Shown piece after piece: positions 7,978-16,151 of a DNA stretch of 35,967 bases. Positions within the stretch are counted from its first letter, which is position 1. Every line of letters begins with the position of its first letter. The DNA comes from JBFHIJ01 sp041596515 (GTDB lineage: Bacteria > Bacteroidota > Ignavibacteria > Kapaibacteriales > UBA2268). A program made the translations under genes and the position numbers. The stretch lies in contig JBFHIJ010000030.1 of assembly GCA_041596515.1 (NCBI GenBank), positions 1 through 35,967 of the forward strand, read 5' to 3'. The notes under the pieces are model-generated. The model was not told the DNA's origin. It ran no database searches and saw only the letters and a list, made by a program, of their open reading frames with translations.

Positions 7978-8985
7978 TTATTCTGTTACTTTTTCGTAGT
8001 CATGACTTTCTGTACTTTCATCCCATGCTGTCATAGACTTAGCTTTCATTACATCATAAATCATACCGTTAGCACCAAATAAAAGAGATTTTGCATCATA
8101 GCCAATTACTCTTAAATATGCAGCTACAAAAGCACTTGTTTGACCAGTATAACAGTATACAACAACAGGTTTGTCAGTTGGTAATGTTTTAAGATCTGAA
8201 TCTAATTTCAAACTAGTACCAGGTGTGTATTGAATTGCACCTGCAATATGACCCGGATCTAAATAATGCTCAGTTTTCCAATAGTTTACGATATAGTATT
8301 TAGATAAATCAGTATATAGAGTAGAATTACCAATTTTTCCAGAATCAAAACCTTCTTGGAAAGCTGCTTCTACTCTAGCTCTCAAAATTTCAGGTCCTGT
8401 TGTTTTTTTAGTGTCCAAAACAGGTAATTTACCTGCATCAGCTTTTGCTGTTTCGTCACTAGTAAATTCTGTGGATTTAGCGTTGCTAACGCTATTATTC
8501 CATGAGGCAGCGTTTTCTTTATTCCAAGAAGCCATACCCCATTTCATCGAAGAAACATTAGTGTGACCCATCATGCGCAATAAAGAAGCTCCATAAGCTG
8601 CCGTTTGTCCACTGTAGCAAATAATTACGATGTCATCGTAGCTACTTGCATCAATAGATTCTACATGATTCAATAAGTCAGCAAAAACTACATTGTGAGC
8701 ACCAGCTACATGACCGCTATTAAAATCAGCTTCAGATCTGATATCGATTAGGTATATCTTGTCCGCATTTGTAAGCATTGCAGTATTGACATCAGAAGCT
8801 TTTTTGATTACCGGAAATGTAAGATTAAGTGTTTCGAGATATTCTACTAACACCTGTGATTCGTCAATCGTTACCGGCGACGTTGGTGAATCATCATCAT
8901 CACTACAAGAAGTGAATGATAAGCCAAATGCTAAAATCATTAGCATCATGAAGTAATTTGTGCGTTTAAGCATTTCTTTAAACAT
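7978..8985 (-). CDS. Lipoprotein with two rhodanese domains
   Basis: The 335-residue product starts with a lipoprotein signal (MFKEMLKR...LSFTSC, Cys27) followed by an acidic DDDD linker. Rhodanese domain 1 (about 55-160) has YLIDIRSEADFNSGHVAGA and the active loop CYSGQTAA with Cys123; domain 2 (about 195-320) has the GHIAGA motif and loop CYTGQTSA with Cys278. Both catalytic Cys are intact, whereas many tandem rhodaneses keep only one. Rhodaneses move sulfane sulfur and can handle selenium. The ATG at 8985 has GGAG five bases upstream; the longer frame is rejected. It is the last gene of the multiheme minus operon, 31 nt after the 11-heme lipoprotein. The acidic residues just after Cys27 could favour surface display in Bacteroidota, which is inference. 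Confidence 0.9.
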   Translation of the reverse strand: MFKEMLKRTNYFMMLMILAFGLSFTSCSDDDDSPTSPVTIDESQVLVEYLETLNLTFPVIKKASDVNTAMLTNADKIYLIDIRSEADFNSGHVAGAHNVVFADLLNHVESIDASSYDDIVIICYSGQTAAYGASLLRMMGHTNVSSMKWGMASWNKENAASWNNSVSNAKSTEFTSDETAKADAGKLPVLDTKKTTGPEILRARVEAAFQEGFDSGKIGNSTLYTDLSKYYIVNYWKTEHYLDPGHIAGAIQYTPGTSLKLDSDLKTLPTDKPVVVYCYTGQTSAFVAAYLRVIGYDAKSLLFGANGMIYDVMKAKSMTAWDESTESHDYEKVTE

Positions 8986-9016
8986 AAGATCTCCAAAAAA
9001 AATATAAAAAAAAAGA

Positions 9017-10375
9017 TTATTTAATTCCCCATGATTCAGGTAGTTTACCATCTACAGCAACTTGCTCAGTAGATTGTAATTCCCAGTCGTTATCAAAATC
9101 AGATTTAAATAGATATAAATCTTTATTTCTTAAAGTGTCTGCCTCTTTGATTATGTGGCAGGCATCATAGCAAGCTTTGCCTGTTTCGGGTGAGCATTGT
9201 GCCGTAATCTTTCTGATATTATGAGGGCTGGTATAGTTATAGGAAGGGAAGGCGTTAAAGTTCGCCAAATTGGATTCTCCGTATTTTTCCCAACTGTCAG
9301 GAGCCATCAGTGAGCGTCTGACTAATACCATTTTGCCCGGGCGTACGTCTTGTATTGGGTTGATACCAATTTTAATATCCATATATGATGGAACACGTGC
9401 TCCGTCACCATGAATGTGACAACTACCACAATTATTATATGGCTGCGAGTGGCAAACATAGCAATTTAAGTCATCATAATGAGTTGAGTGATACACATTT
9501 GCTTTTTCAATATTTGGATGACAATTAGTACATTTTGGTAGGTTTTTATTGTGATATCGTGTTTCATACATGTTACCATCGCCGTGCATTTCTTCTGTAC
9601 CGTGACATGATGTACATGTAAACTTTGCTTTTTCAAGATGAATATCTACACTAGTACCTGGTGCGATACCAAGATATGCATGACCACCTCTTGTCGTATG
9701 GCAAGCTACACAAGTTTGAACCATATCAGGTTCTCTGACAAAGTTATGACCGTCAAGTAAACCACCACCACCTGCAGGAGGTCTATTGATGTGGCACTCT
9801 CCACAAGTACCATGGCATCTTGCACAGTTGAAGTCATATCCATGTTGCATTTCTTCAGGTAATTGATCAAACTCCTCAGCACCATTCAAGCCATAGCGAG
9901 TAGTCACTTTGCGCTTTTGTCCCCATCCATTTGCATGAATGCTGGTTAGTGCATTCTGTGATTTAGTAGGGTGGCATTCTGCACATTTATCTGCTGCATA
10001 ATGAGACGGTGCACTAATGAAATCACCCGAATGAGCTTCAGTTTTGTCATCTGTACCTTCTACACCATTATGGCAGTATGTACAGCCTAATTTGTAGTGT
10101 TTTGATCTCTTGAATTTTTTGTATCCATCTCCACCAAGATAGACTCTGTCGTATGGTTCGATATGGACTACATCACCGCTACAACCTCCGGCTACTTCAC
10201 CTGTGTCAGGAGAGTATACAGCTTTAAGCAACTCATAATCAGCGTGGCAGCTCTCGCATGAGCTTAGTATTTCAGTTTTGTCTATTGTAGTTGCAGGTTC
10301 TTCATCATCTGCACAAGACAGCATAAAAGAAAATGCTAAACAAAACAGAAAACTGTAAAAAAGACTTTGTTTCAT
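9017..10375 (-). CDS. 11-heme c-type cytochrome lipoprotein
   Basis: The 452-residue protein carries ten CXXCH motifs (the first at residues 40-44, CESCH) and one CX3CH (CYDACH, encoded at 9155-9172). The N-terminus has a lipobox ending LSC with Cys21, followed by ADDEE. It is probably an outer-membrane or surface electron carrier. Spacing is irregular, with a clustered CARCH-GT-CGECH pair and a long heme-poor C-terminal part, so it is not a simple c3 or c7 repeat. I saw no CXXCK motif or other sign of a nitrite reductase. The ATG at 10375 follows GGAG by six bases; a TTG four codons upstream is rejected. It follows the CbcL-like gene by 31 nt and precedes the rhodanese lipoprotein by 31 nt. 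Confidence 0.9.
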   Translation of the reverse strand: MKQSLFYSFLFCLAFSFMLSCADDEEPATTIDKTEILSSCESCHADYELLKAVYSPDTGEVAGGCSGDVVHIEPYDRVYLGGDGYKKFKRSKHYKLGCTYCHNGVEGTDDKTEAHSGDFISAPSHYAADKCAECHPTKSQNALTSIHANGWGQKRKVTTRYGLNGAEEFDQLPEEMQHGYDFNCARCHGTCGECHINRPPAGGGGLLDGHNFVREPDMVQTCVACHTTRGGHAYLGIAPGTSVDIHLEKAKFTCTSCHGTEEMHGDGNMYETRYHNKNLPKCTNCHPNIEKANVYHSTHYDDLNCYVCHSQPYNNCGSCHIHGDGARVPSYMDIKIGINPIQDVRPGKMVLVRRSLMAPDSWEKYGESNLANFNAFPSYNYTSPHNIRKITAQCSPETGKACYDACHIIKEADTLRNKDLYLFKSDFDNDWELQSTEQVAVDGKLPESWGIK

Positions 10376-10406
10376 GGAATACTCCAATATATGTGATCCT
10401 AAGTTA

Positions 10407-12512
10407 TTATTGCGGATTATGGCAATCTGAGCAATACTGGTTAATAATATCTTTATCTAAACCGCCCGGATGTAAAAACGTATTTGCATTTAGGCTATCC
10501 GGCACGGGCATACCATTAACTAATTTTGTAGTTATGGTATGACAAAGGTTACAGTCATTGCTGAGTACATTTCCTGATTTATCAACATGATTTCCATCAT
10601 GACATCTGAAACAACCTTTGCTGTATAAATGTGATTCATGATTAGCATAAACCTTCCAATTAGCATTCATTTTAGGAAAATAGTTTTTTAGATATATTGA
10701 GTTTAATTCAATTACTGCAAAGTTTAATTCGTCACGCATTTCTACAAGTACATTTGGGAAATTACTATTATAGTAATCTGTTATGAAATTCTTTATTTCA
10801 GATAATGAGTTTTCTCTTGACTTCAACGATTCTAGGACTCTGACACCTACTTTTTTTATGTTTGGCAATTTCGAATTTATTTTGTCATAAGCCATATACG
10901 CATTGATAGCTTGATAAGGATCGTTGTAAGAGTGTGAAGGTCTATTGTGACAATCAATACAGTCAAATTGTTTGAACTTAGCATTCGGCGAGATTTGATT
11001 GCCCAATAGTCTGTATACTGTTTCTTTATCATCAGATTTAGAAATAGCTTTGACTAATGGAATAGCATCACCTTCTTTCTCAGCTTCTATGTAAGATATA
11101 TCTTTTCCGATTCCCATATGGTAATGGATACCTGAGCTAATACCAATTTCTCTATTTCCACCACCAACTTTCATAGTTAGAGTAATCTGATAATGAGAGT
11201 TTTCTTCATCAGATAAAAAATAATCTTTAGTAAATGACTTTTGATCGTAAAACTTTTCTTCCCAGTGGCATTTTATACATGCTTCGGCGGATGGTCTTAA
11301 GTAAGTAGTTGGAGCGCCTAAAGGCTTATCATAGCTGTCCGTTAAAGTCATATATACCTGAGGCAAACCACTAAGTCTGTTTTGATCCCAAAATGATTTC
11401 TTTTCTGTAAAGTGACAATCTACACATGCTATCTTAGAATGTGCAGAAGCTGAGTAAGTAACACTAACCGATTCCATGACTTCGTGGCATGCTTCCATAC
11501 AAAAAGTATTGGACTCTGTGAATTCATAAGCTTTTCTACTTCCGTAAATTGTTGTAATTACTACAGTAAAGGACATCACAGAGAAAAGGAAAAAGAATAA
11601 TTGATGTTTAGCTCTGTTAAAATCCAAAACTGGCAAGCGGTTACGAATTTTATCTTTATTTTTATTTTCTTTAAGCCATCCTATTAATATTATTATCAAT
11701 CCAAAGCCTATAATGGTAGGAATGATGATATAGGTTATAAGCTTAGTATATGGGTTATTAGTACCAACTGTAAATTCAAAAATCAATAGTAGAACTATAA
11801 AAACAAGACTAAGCATAGTAATAAAAGCACCTACTAAGGATATAGGATTGAGTAATAGGCTTGGTAGTTCATCTGTTTTCTGTTCATCTGTTTCTTCTTC
11901 ATGTGCTATATGGTAGCCTGTAAACATAGAAACAAATAATTCTGTGGGAGTGTTCCCTGTAGTTGCAAGATAAATATGTGCAAACAAGAAAATAGTAAGA
12001 AAGAAACCCATGACTGTATGAAGCATCGCCATTGGCCAAACGCCCCCCATACCGAAAATTTCATCTGGTGCCATTTCGGGAAACATTAAGAACCAACCTG
12101 AAAGTATTATTACCGGGAATCCAATAAAGACAACAAAGAAATATGCCATCTGTTGCATCGGGTTAAACTTTTCTTTTTCACTTGCATGGTAAGGGTGAGG
12201 TTCGCCTAAGAATATCCCAAAGGTATAAAATCTGGCTTGTTTTACAGATCTACCTATAAAATTTTTAAGGCTTGGCAGATAGTGCTTAATATTCCCGGAA
12301 ATGATATTCATGATGAAATATATCAGATACATAAATGATAATGCAATACCTGCAGTATTATGTGCAATCATAGATATTTCAAACGAAAAAAGGAAATCAC
12401 CACTACCTGAGTAATGCAAGCTCATCCCGGATAAAACAAGCACTACAAAAAGTAAGGCATTTAGCCAATGCCAAATTCGTAGCCATATAGGATATAAAAA
12501 GATCTTTTTCAT
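10407..12512 (-). CDS. CbcL-like fusion: b-type cytochrome membrane domain plus 7-heme domain
   Basis: The 701-residue protein joins an N-terminal HydC/FdnI-type cytochrome b domain (about residues 1-200, four membrane helices) to a C-terminal multiheme domain. Candidate heme b ligands are His15 (WHWLNA), His51, His165 and His179. Two more helices follow (about 225-280), and another (about 303-323) leads into the cytochrome c part. That part has one CX3CH (Cys338, CMEACHEVM) and six CXXCH, including GCFRCHDG and a final CSDCH almost at the C-terminus. The first motif and its spacing resemble NapC/NrfH quinol dehydrogenases. By analogy with Geobacter CbcL it should take electrons from menaquinol and pass them to periplasmic cytochromes. 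Its ATG overlaps the stop of the 13-heme gene by 1 nt (TAATG). Confidence 0.88.
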   Translation of the reverse strand: MKKIFLYPIWLRIWHWLNALLFVVLVLSGMSLHYSGSGDFLFSFEISMIAHNTAGIALSFMYLIYFIMNIISGNIKHYLPSLKNFIGRSVKQARFYTFGIFLGEPHPYHASEKEKFNPMQQMAYFFVVFIGFPVIILSGWFLMFPEMAPDEIFGMGGVWPMAMLHTVMGFFLTIFLFAHIYLATTGNTPTELFVSMFTGYHIAHEEETDEQKTDELPSLLLNPISLVGAFITMLSLVFIVLLLIFEFTVGTNNPYTKLITYIIIPTIIGFGLIIILIGWLKENKNKDKIRNRLPVLDFNRAKHQLFFFLFSVMSFTVVITTIYGSRKAYEFTESNTFCMEACHEVMESVSVTYSASAHSKIACVDCHFTEKKSFWDQNRLSGLPQVYMTLTDSYDKPLGAPTTYLRPSAEACIKCHWEEKFYDQKSFTKDYFLSDEENSHYQITLTMKVGGGNREIGISSGIHYHMGIGKDISYIEAEKEGDAIPLVKAISKSDDKETVYRLLGNQISPNAKFKQFDCIDCHNRPSHSYNDPYQAINAYMAYDKINSKLPNIKKVGVRVLESLKSRENSLSEIKNFITDYYNSNFPNVLVEMRDELNFAVIELNSIYLKNYFPKMNANWKVYANHESHLYSKGCFRCHDGNHVDKSGNVLSNDCNLCHTITTKLVNGMPVPDSLNANTFLHPGGLDKDIINQYCSDCHNPQ

Positions 12513-13951
12513 TATTTTTTTCCTGTACGTTTGAAATACCAGCGTAAAAAACTATGTAATAAAATAAAGATGGCTGTTATGCTAAGTAGCATAATAAAAC
12601 CGGTATCTAAAATTAGATTCCTTGTAGTACCTACCACATAAGCATCGCTTAATATAGTACCATTAATAAAACCGAACTTTTCACGAGATCTTTCTTTTTC
12701 GTGCTTGTAGAGTTTTGTCATCAATATTGAGTTTTTAGAGTGACATTCTTCACATTTCTGTACCGTTTTTTCTGGCGGTAAAATATCGTGCGACATATGT
12801 GGTGGAGAAAAAGATGAGTGACAATCGATGCACCTGACAGTTTCCCAATGTATAGACATTTTAGGTAGCCATTCATGTGCTTTTTCTACAGTGCTGACAT
12901 TATATTTATCCATCATAGCTTTGTCTACGTGACAAACCACACAATAAACCATTTGATTTTCGATAAAGGTAGTTTTATTGATATGGTTTGCAGAAAACTC
13001 TGCTGGAGTAATTTCAGGTATCTTGGCAATATCATGCTCACCGTGACAGAATGTGCAAGAAGGAGAATCTTCATTCCCATTTGCTAAGGCTTTACCGTGA
13101 ATACTCATTTCATACTCATGGGCTGTTGAAATGTGGCATTTGCCACAAACTTTTGAGATATTAAATTTATTCACTGTTGAACTAGGCGATGAAGCCTTTT
13201 GCAAGTCGTGAGTTCCATGGCAATCTATACAAGTTGCTGCATTTTGGTTTCCTGACATAAGCTGGCTACCATGTACACTTTTTTCGTAGTTGACTAAAGA
13301 TTTCGATAAAGTAGTCTGATTTTCGCTCTTAATGTGACAACTTATGCAAAGTTTTTCTTGATTCTGTTTTAGCTTGAGAGCATTACTCTCTGAAGCAGGG
13401 GTGACAGAATTCCTATGGCATGTTATGCAAGTAGGAGCGCGATTGCTTTCAGATAATGATTTATGTTCTGAAATGCCATGTGCTTTGGCAACATCTTCAT
13501 GACAATTACCGCAGTATGCTACAGATTTAGATTCGTGCATTGGCGAATCAATACTTTTCGGACTAATTATATTATGAGTGCCGTGGCAAGCTTTGCAGTC
13601 GTTAAGTGTTTCATATTCATTGCTTGATTCATTCTTCATTGATGCATGGAAAGGGTGCAGGCTTACTGCATCCTTATGGCATGATTTACAATCAATTGGC
13701 TGTATGTTTTCTTTGTGAGGAAATTCCTCAGGATTAAATCCGGCATGGCAGTCTACGCACTTAAGTGCAGAATGTGGGGATTTGGCAAGCATACTAGAAT
13801 TTACATATAAAGATATTACTTTATCATTCCTTTCCATTGAAATATCCTTGTCAGAGTGACATTCCATACATAATTCATCTGCACTTGTATTATAGGATAT
13901 CACAAAGGACAAACTAATGACAATGAGTACTAAGTTGAAAAGATATTTCAT
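12512..13951 (-). CDS. 13-heme c-type cytochrome with C-terminal membrane anchor
   Basis: The 479-residue product has a signal peptide (MKYLFNLVLIVISLSFVISY), thirteen CXXCH motifs from CMECH near residue 27 to CEECH, and a C-terminal membrane helix (about 447-469) ended by RWYFKRTGKK. Many motifs are followed by GTH or GEH (for example CKACHGTH, CIDCHGTH, CTFCHGEH), giving distal His ligands typical of bis-His hemes. The heme domain should face the periplasm while anchored in the inner membrane, next to the CbcL-like quinol oxidase encoded downstream with a 1-nt overlap. The ATG at 13951 is preceded by GGGTGATG; the upstream extension of 35 codons is rejected. It is the first gene of the minus operon. 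Confidence 0.9.
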   Translation of the reverse strand: MKYLFNLVLIVISLSFVISYNTSADELCMECHSDKDISMERNDKVISLYVNSSMLAKSPHSALKCVDCHAGFNPEEFPHKENIQPIDCKSCHKDAVSLHPFHASMKNESSNEYETLNDCKACHGTHNIISPKSIDSPMHESKSVAYCGNCHEDVAKAHGISEHKSLSESNRAPTCITCHRNSVTPASESNALKLKQNQEKLCISCHIKSENQTTLSKSLVNYEKSVHGSQLMSGNQNAATCIDCHGTHDLQKASSPSSTVNKFNISKVCGKCHISTAHEYEMSIHGKALANGNEDSPSCTFCHGEHDIAKIPEITPAEFSANHINKTTFIENQMVYCVVCHVDKAMMDKYNVSTVEKAHEWLPKMSIHWETVRCIDCHSSFSPPHMSHDILPPEKTVQKCEECHSKNSILMTKLYKHEKERSREKFGFINGTILSDAYVVGTTRNLILDTGFIMLLSITAIFILLHSFLRWYFKRTGKK

Positions 13952-14108
13952 TACATCACCCACGGATAAAAATTTAATATGAAGATAAGATATACAACTT
14001 GTAAAAAATCTACAATTAATATATGTTAAGTAAGTGATTGTATGCAAACGTAACAAAAAACTTAGGAGTGCCTAATAGATATAAATTGCTACATATCAAT
14101 ATATTGTA

Positions 14109-14133
14109 ATATAAGACCCTAAAAGTCTTATAT
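14109..14133. promoter_or_regulatory. 9-bp inverted repeat, candidate operator or leader hairpin
   Basis: ATATAAGAC (14109-14117) and GTCTTATAT (14125-14133) are perfectly complementary around CCTAAAA. It sits in the divergent region about 160 nt upstream of the 13-heme start and 280 nt upstream of the c554-like start. It may be an operator for a dimeric regulator, or a hairpin in the minus-operon leader. The sequence shows only the symmetry. Confidence 0.4.
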
Positions 14134-14206
14134 GATAGACCTTAGATAATTATTTTATACAACATATATGATATAAAGTGAGTTTAGTTGCACCTAATAA
14201 ATATCG

Positions 14207-14214
14207 CAAAGATA
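14207..14214 (-). promoter_or_regulatory. Candidate -7 box of the minus cytochrome operon
   Basis: On the minus strand the bases read TATCTTTG, an exact match to the Bacteroidota -7 consensus TAnnTTTG. A TTTG (minus strand, 14238-14241) lies 23 nt upstream and could be the -33 element. This would give a leader of about 250 nt before the 13-heme ATG. Such short AT-rich matches arise by chance. Confidence 0.3.
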
Positions 14215-14413
14215 ACATTGCAAAAAAACAATATTTACAAAAATTTTCTCAATATTTCTTATTTATATTTCGTATATTAAAATTGTATAGAATAAATATG
14301 CTATCGAAGTGGTTGTTTTGAATGCTCAAAAGGTCAAACTTACTATTAGTTAATAACAGAAGTAAAATATATATCAAGATAATCATAATATTGTCAAACA
14401 TATCGAGGTGTTT

Positions 14414-15007
14414 ATGTCTTTGAAAACAATTTTAGTGAGTTCTTTATCCATTTTGGGTGTAGTAGCCATATTAGTCGCATTCTCTGTATCTTCGGTTACA
14501 AGCAAAGAAAACGCAAAGTATATAGGTGCAGATAAATGCAAGATGTGTCATAAATCTGATAAAAAAGGTGACCAATACAACATATGGGCTAAAGGATTAC
14601 ATGCCAAAGCTTATGAAACGTTAGCAAACGAACATTCCAAAGAGATTGCTGCAAAAATGGGTATTGAAGATCCCCAAAAAGCTCCTGAATGTCTCAAATG
14701 TCACGTAACTGCGTATAGTGTAGATGCTTCCTTGAAAGAAAAAACTCTTAAAATGGAAGAAGGTGTTTCTTGTGAATCTTGCCATGGGCCAGGTTCGGAA
14801 TATAAGAGTATGAGTGTGATGAAAGACATCGCTTTAGGCAAAACAGATGGTACTGATAAAGGATATCATCATATTACTGCAGAAACTTGCACGCAGTGCC
14901 ATAACTCAGAATCTCCTACATTTAAAGGGTTTGTGTTCGAAGAAAAAGTTAAAAAAATTGCACATCCTATGCCGGATGCTTATAAAAAAGAAAAAGGATA
15001 TAAATAA
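14414..15007 (+). CDS. Tetraheme c554-like cytochrome
   Basis: The 197-residue protein has an N-terminal hydrophobic segment (about 4-30) that is either a signal peptide or an uncleaved anchor. Four CXXCH motifs follow: CKMCH, CLKCH, CESCH and CTQCH. The YIGADKCKMCHKS opening, the GVSCESCHGPGSEY motif and the spacing match the cytochrome c554 family of periplasmic electron carriers. The ATG at 14414 has GAGG at 14405-14408, so it is preferred over the in-frame GTG two codons upstream. It is the first gene of the plus-strand electron-transfer cluster and may shuttle electrons from the inner-membrane cytochromes to the porin-associated ones. A terminator-like hairpin follows immediately. Confidence 0.88.
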   Translation: MSLKTILVSSLSILGVVAILVAFSVSSVTSKENAKYIGADKCKMCHKSDKKGDQYNIWAKGLHAKAYETLANEHSKEIAAKMGIEDPQKAPECLKCHVTAYSVDASLKEKTLKMEEGVSCESCHGPGSEYKSMSVMKDIALGKTDGTDKGYHHITAETCTQCHNSESPTFKGFVFEEKVKKIAHPMPDAYKKEKGYK

Positions 15008-15019
15008 TAGACAATAAAG

Positions 15020-15048
15020 GATTGCATTTTGCAATCTAATGTTTTTTT
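15020..15048 (+). terminator. Hairpin with T run after the c554-like gene
   Basis: GATTGCA (15020-15026) pairs with TGCAATC (15030-15036) across TTT, followed by TAATG and seven T residues (15042-15048). It lies between the c554-like gene and the six-heme lipoprotein gene, so it may end transcription partly and raise expression of the first cytochrome. Confidence 0.65.
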
Positions 15049-15070
15049 CTATAATTTTTTGGAGGTCATA

Positions 15071-16081
15071 GTGAAAAAACTTATCCAATTACTTTCGATG
15101 ATGATAGTGCTTGTTGTTATCGGAGGATTGTTCTCAGCTTGCGAAGGTCCGGAAGGTCCGGAAGGTCCAGCAGGAAAAAATGGAGTTGCTGCTCTTGCAA
15201 CTTGTGACAACTGTCACGATGTAGACACAGAATTGAAAGCAAGAATGCTTCAGTATGCTGCCTCTACTCATGCTCTAGGTGGTAACTTTGAAAGAAGTAC
15301 TGCTTCTTGTGCTCCATGTCACACTCACGAAGGTTTTGTTAATGTATTAGCAACCGGCGAAACTGGTGATATTTCTAATCCAACTCCTCCGGGATGTCGT
15401 ACTTGTCATAATATTCACACTACTTATACAGTAGATGATTATGCGTTGACTGCTACTGCTCCTGTAGAATTGGCTGTAGGTGGTAAAACTTATGATGCTG
15501 GTAAAAGTAATCTTTGTGCAAATTGTCACCAATCTCGTCCTTTGACTTTACCAGAATTTAATGATGCTGATTTTGAAATTACTAGCTCAAGATTTGGCCC
15601 TCACCACGGTCCTCAAGCTAATGTAATTATGGCATCAGGTTTGGTTGAAATCCCTGGTTCTAAAGATTATCCAACTACTTCTAATAAACATGCTGGTACT
15701 GGTAATGGTTGCGTTGATTGTCACATGGCTGAAGCTTATGGCGTTCAAGCGGGTGGTCACTCTATGGCAGTTGCTTATGAATATCATGAAGAAACTGTAC
15801 TTAATGATGCCGGCTGTGTAGATTGCCACGACGACGGTGCTACTAAACTAGAAGATTACAAAGTAGAAATGCAGGCATTAATGACTGAAATTTCTGCTAA
15901 ATTAGTAGAAAAAGGTCTAATGACTGAAAGTGGAAGTGCTGTTACTGGTACTACAACTGGTAAATTAGCATCTGCTCTTCTTAACTATAGAACAATTGCT
16001 ATAGAAGATAAATCTTTTGGTGTTCACAATCCAAAATATGTAAGAGCTCTACTAACAAATACTTTAGAGTCTCTAAAATAA
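15071..16081 (+). CDS. Hexaheme c-type cytochrome lipoprotein with collagen-like stalk
   Basis: The 336-residue product has a lipoprotein signal peptide ending LFSAC (Cys24) and then a short collagen-like Gly-X-Y run (EGPEGPEGPAGKNG). Six CXXCH motifs follow: CDNCH, CAPCH, CRTCH, CANCH, CVDCH and CVDCH. The segment FGPHHGPQANVIMASG and the later CVDCHMAEAYG with AGGHSM resemble outer-surface multiheme cytochromes of metal reducers and supply distal His ligands. The start is GTG at 15071 with GGAGG at 15061-15065; a longer in-frame start lacks a binding site. The stalk and lipid anchor suggest an outer-membrane carrier held off the membrane. The beta-barrel gene that follows points to a porin-cytochrome complex. 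Confidence 0.88.
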   Translation: MKKLIQLLSMMIVLVVIGGLFSACEGPEGPEGPAGKNGVAALATCDNCHDVDTELKARMLQYAASTHALGGNFERSTASCAPCHTHEGFVNVLATGETGDISNPTPPGCRTCHNIHTTYTVDDYALTATAPVELAVGGKTYDAGKSNLCANCHQSRPLTLPEFNDADFEITSSRFGPHHGPQANVIMASGLVEIPGSKDYPTTSNKHAGTGNGCVDCHMAEAYGVQAGGHSMAVAYEYHEETVLNDAGCVDCHDDGATKLEDYKVEMQALMTEISAKLVEKGLMTESGSAVTGTTTGKLASALLNYRTIAIEDKSFGVHNPKYVRALLTNTLESLK

Positions 16082-16085
16082 TATA

Positions 16086-16151
16086 ATTGGTATGCCCTGT
16101 GTATATGCGAATGGAGCACAAATGCTTTATGCAGGGCTCTCCAATTTTTTT
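16086..16151 (+). terminator. Branched hairpin and T run in the leader of the beta-barrel gene
   Basis: ATTGG (16086-16090) pairs with CCAAT (16141-16145), GCCCTG (16094-16099) pairs with CAGGGC (16132-16137), and an inner AGCA/TGCT stem (16115-16118, 16123-16126) closes on CAAA. A run of seven T residues (16145-16151) follows, then the CAGGAG binding site of the barrel gene. It works as a terminator for the lipoprotein message or as an attenuator for the barrel and 12-heme genes. Confidence 0.6.

Larger units (their letters stand above)
13952..14413. promoter_or_regulatory. Divergent intergenic region between the two cytochrome operons
   Basis: These 462 nt separate the starts of the 13-heme gene (minus) and the c554-like gene (plus), and no credible ORF was seen. 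The stretch is very AT-rich and must hold the promoters and control sites of both operons. It contains a 9-bp inverted repeat at 14109-14133, a near-identical 12-mer at 14071-14082 and 14193-14204 (CCTAATAGATAT and CCTAATAAATAT), and a TATCTTTG box on the minus strand at 14207-14214. For the plus operon I found only a weak box, TATATTTC at 14264-14271. Confidence 0.6.

Noticed and set aside
9017..14056. Multiheme nitrite or hydroxylamine reductase
   Set aside because: I saw no CXXCK motif, and the proteins have only bis-His-style CXXCH or CX3CH sites with irregular spacing, so catalytic nitrogen reduction is not supported.
15134..15184. Simple tandem repeat or CRISPR-like element
   Set aside because: The repeat is short, in frame and encodes a Gly-X-Y stretch, so it is coding sequence; there are no spacers.
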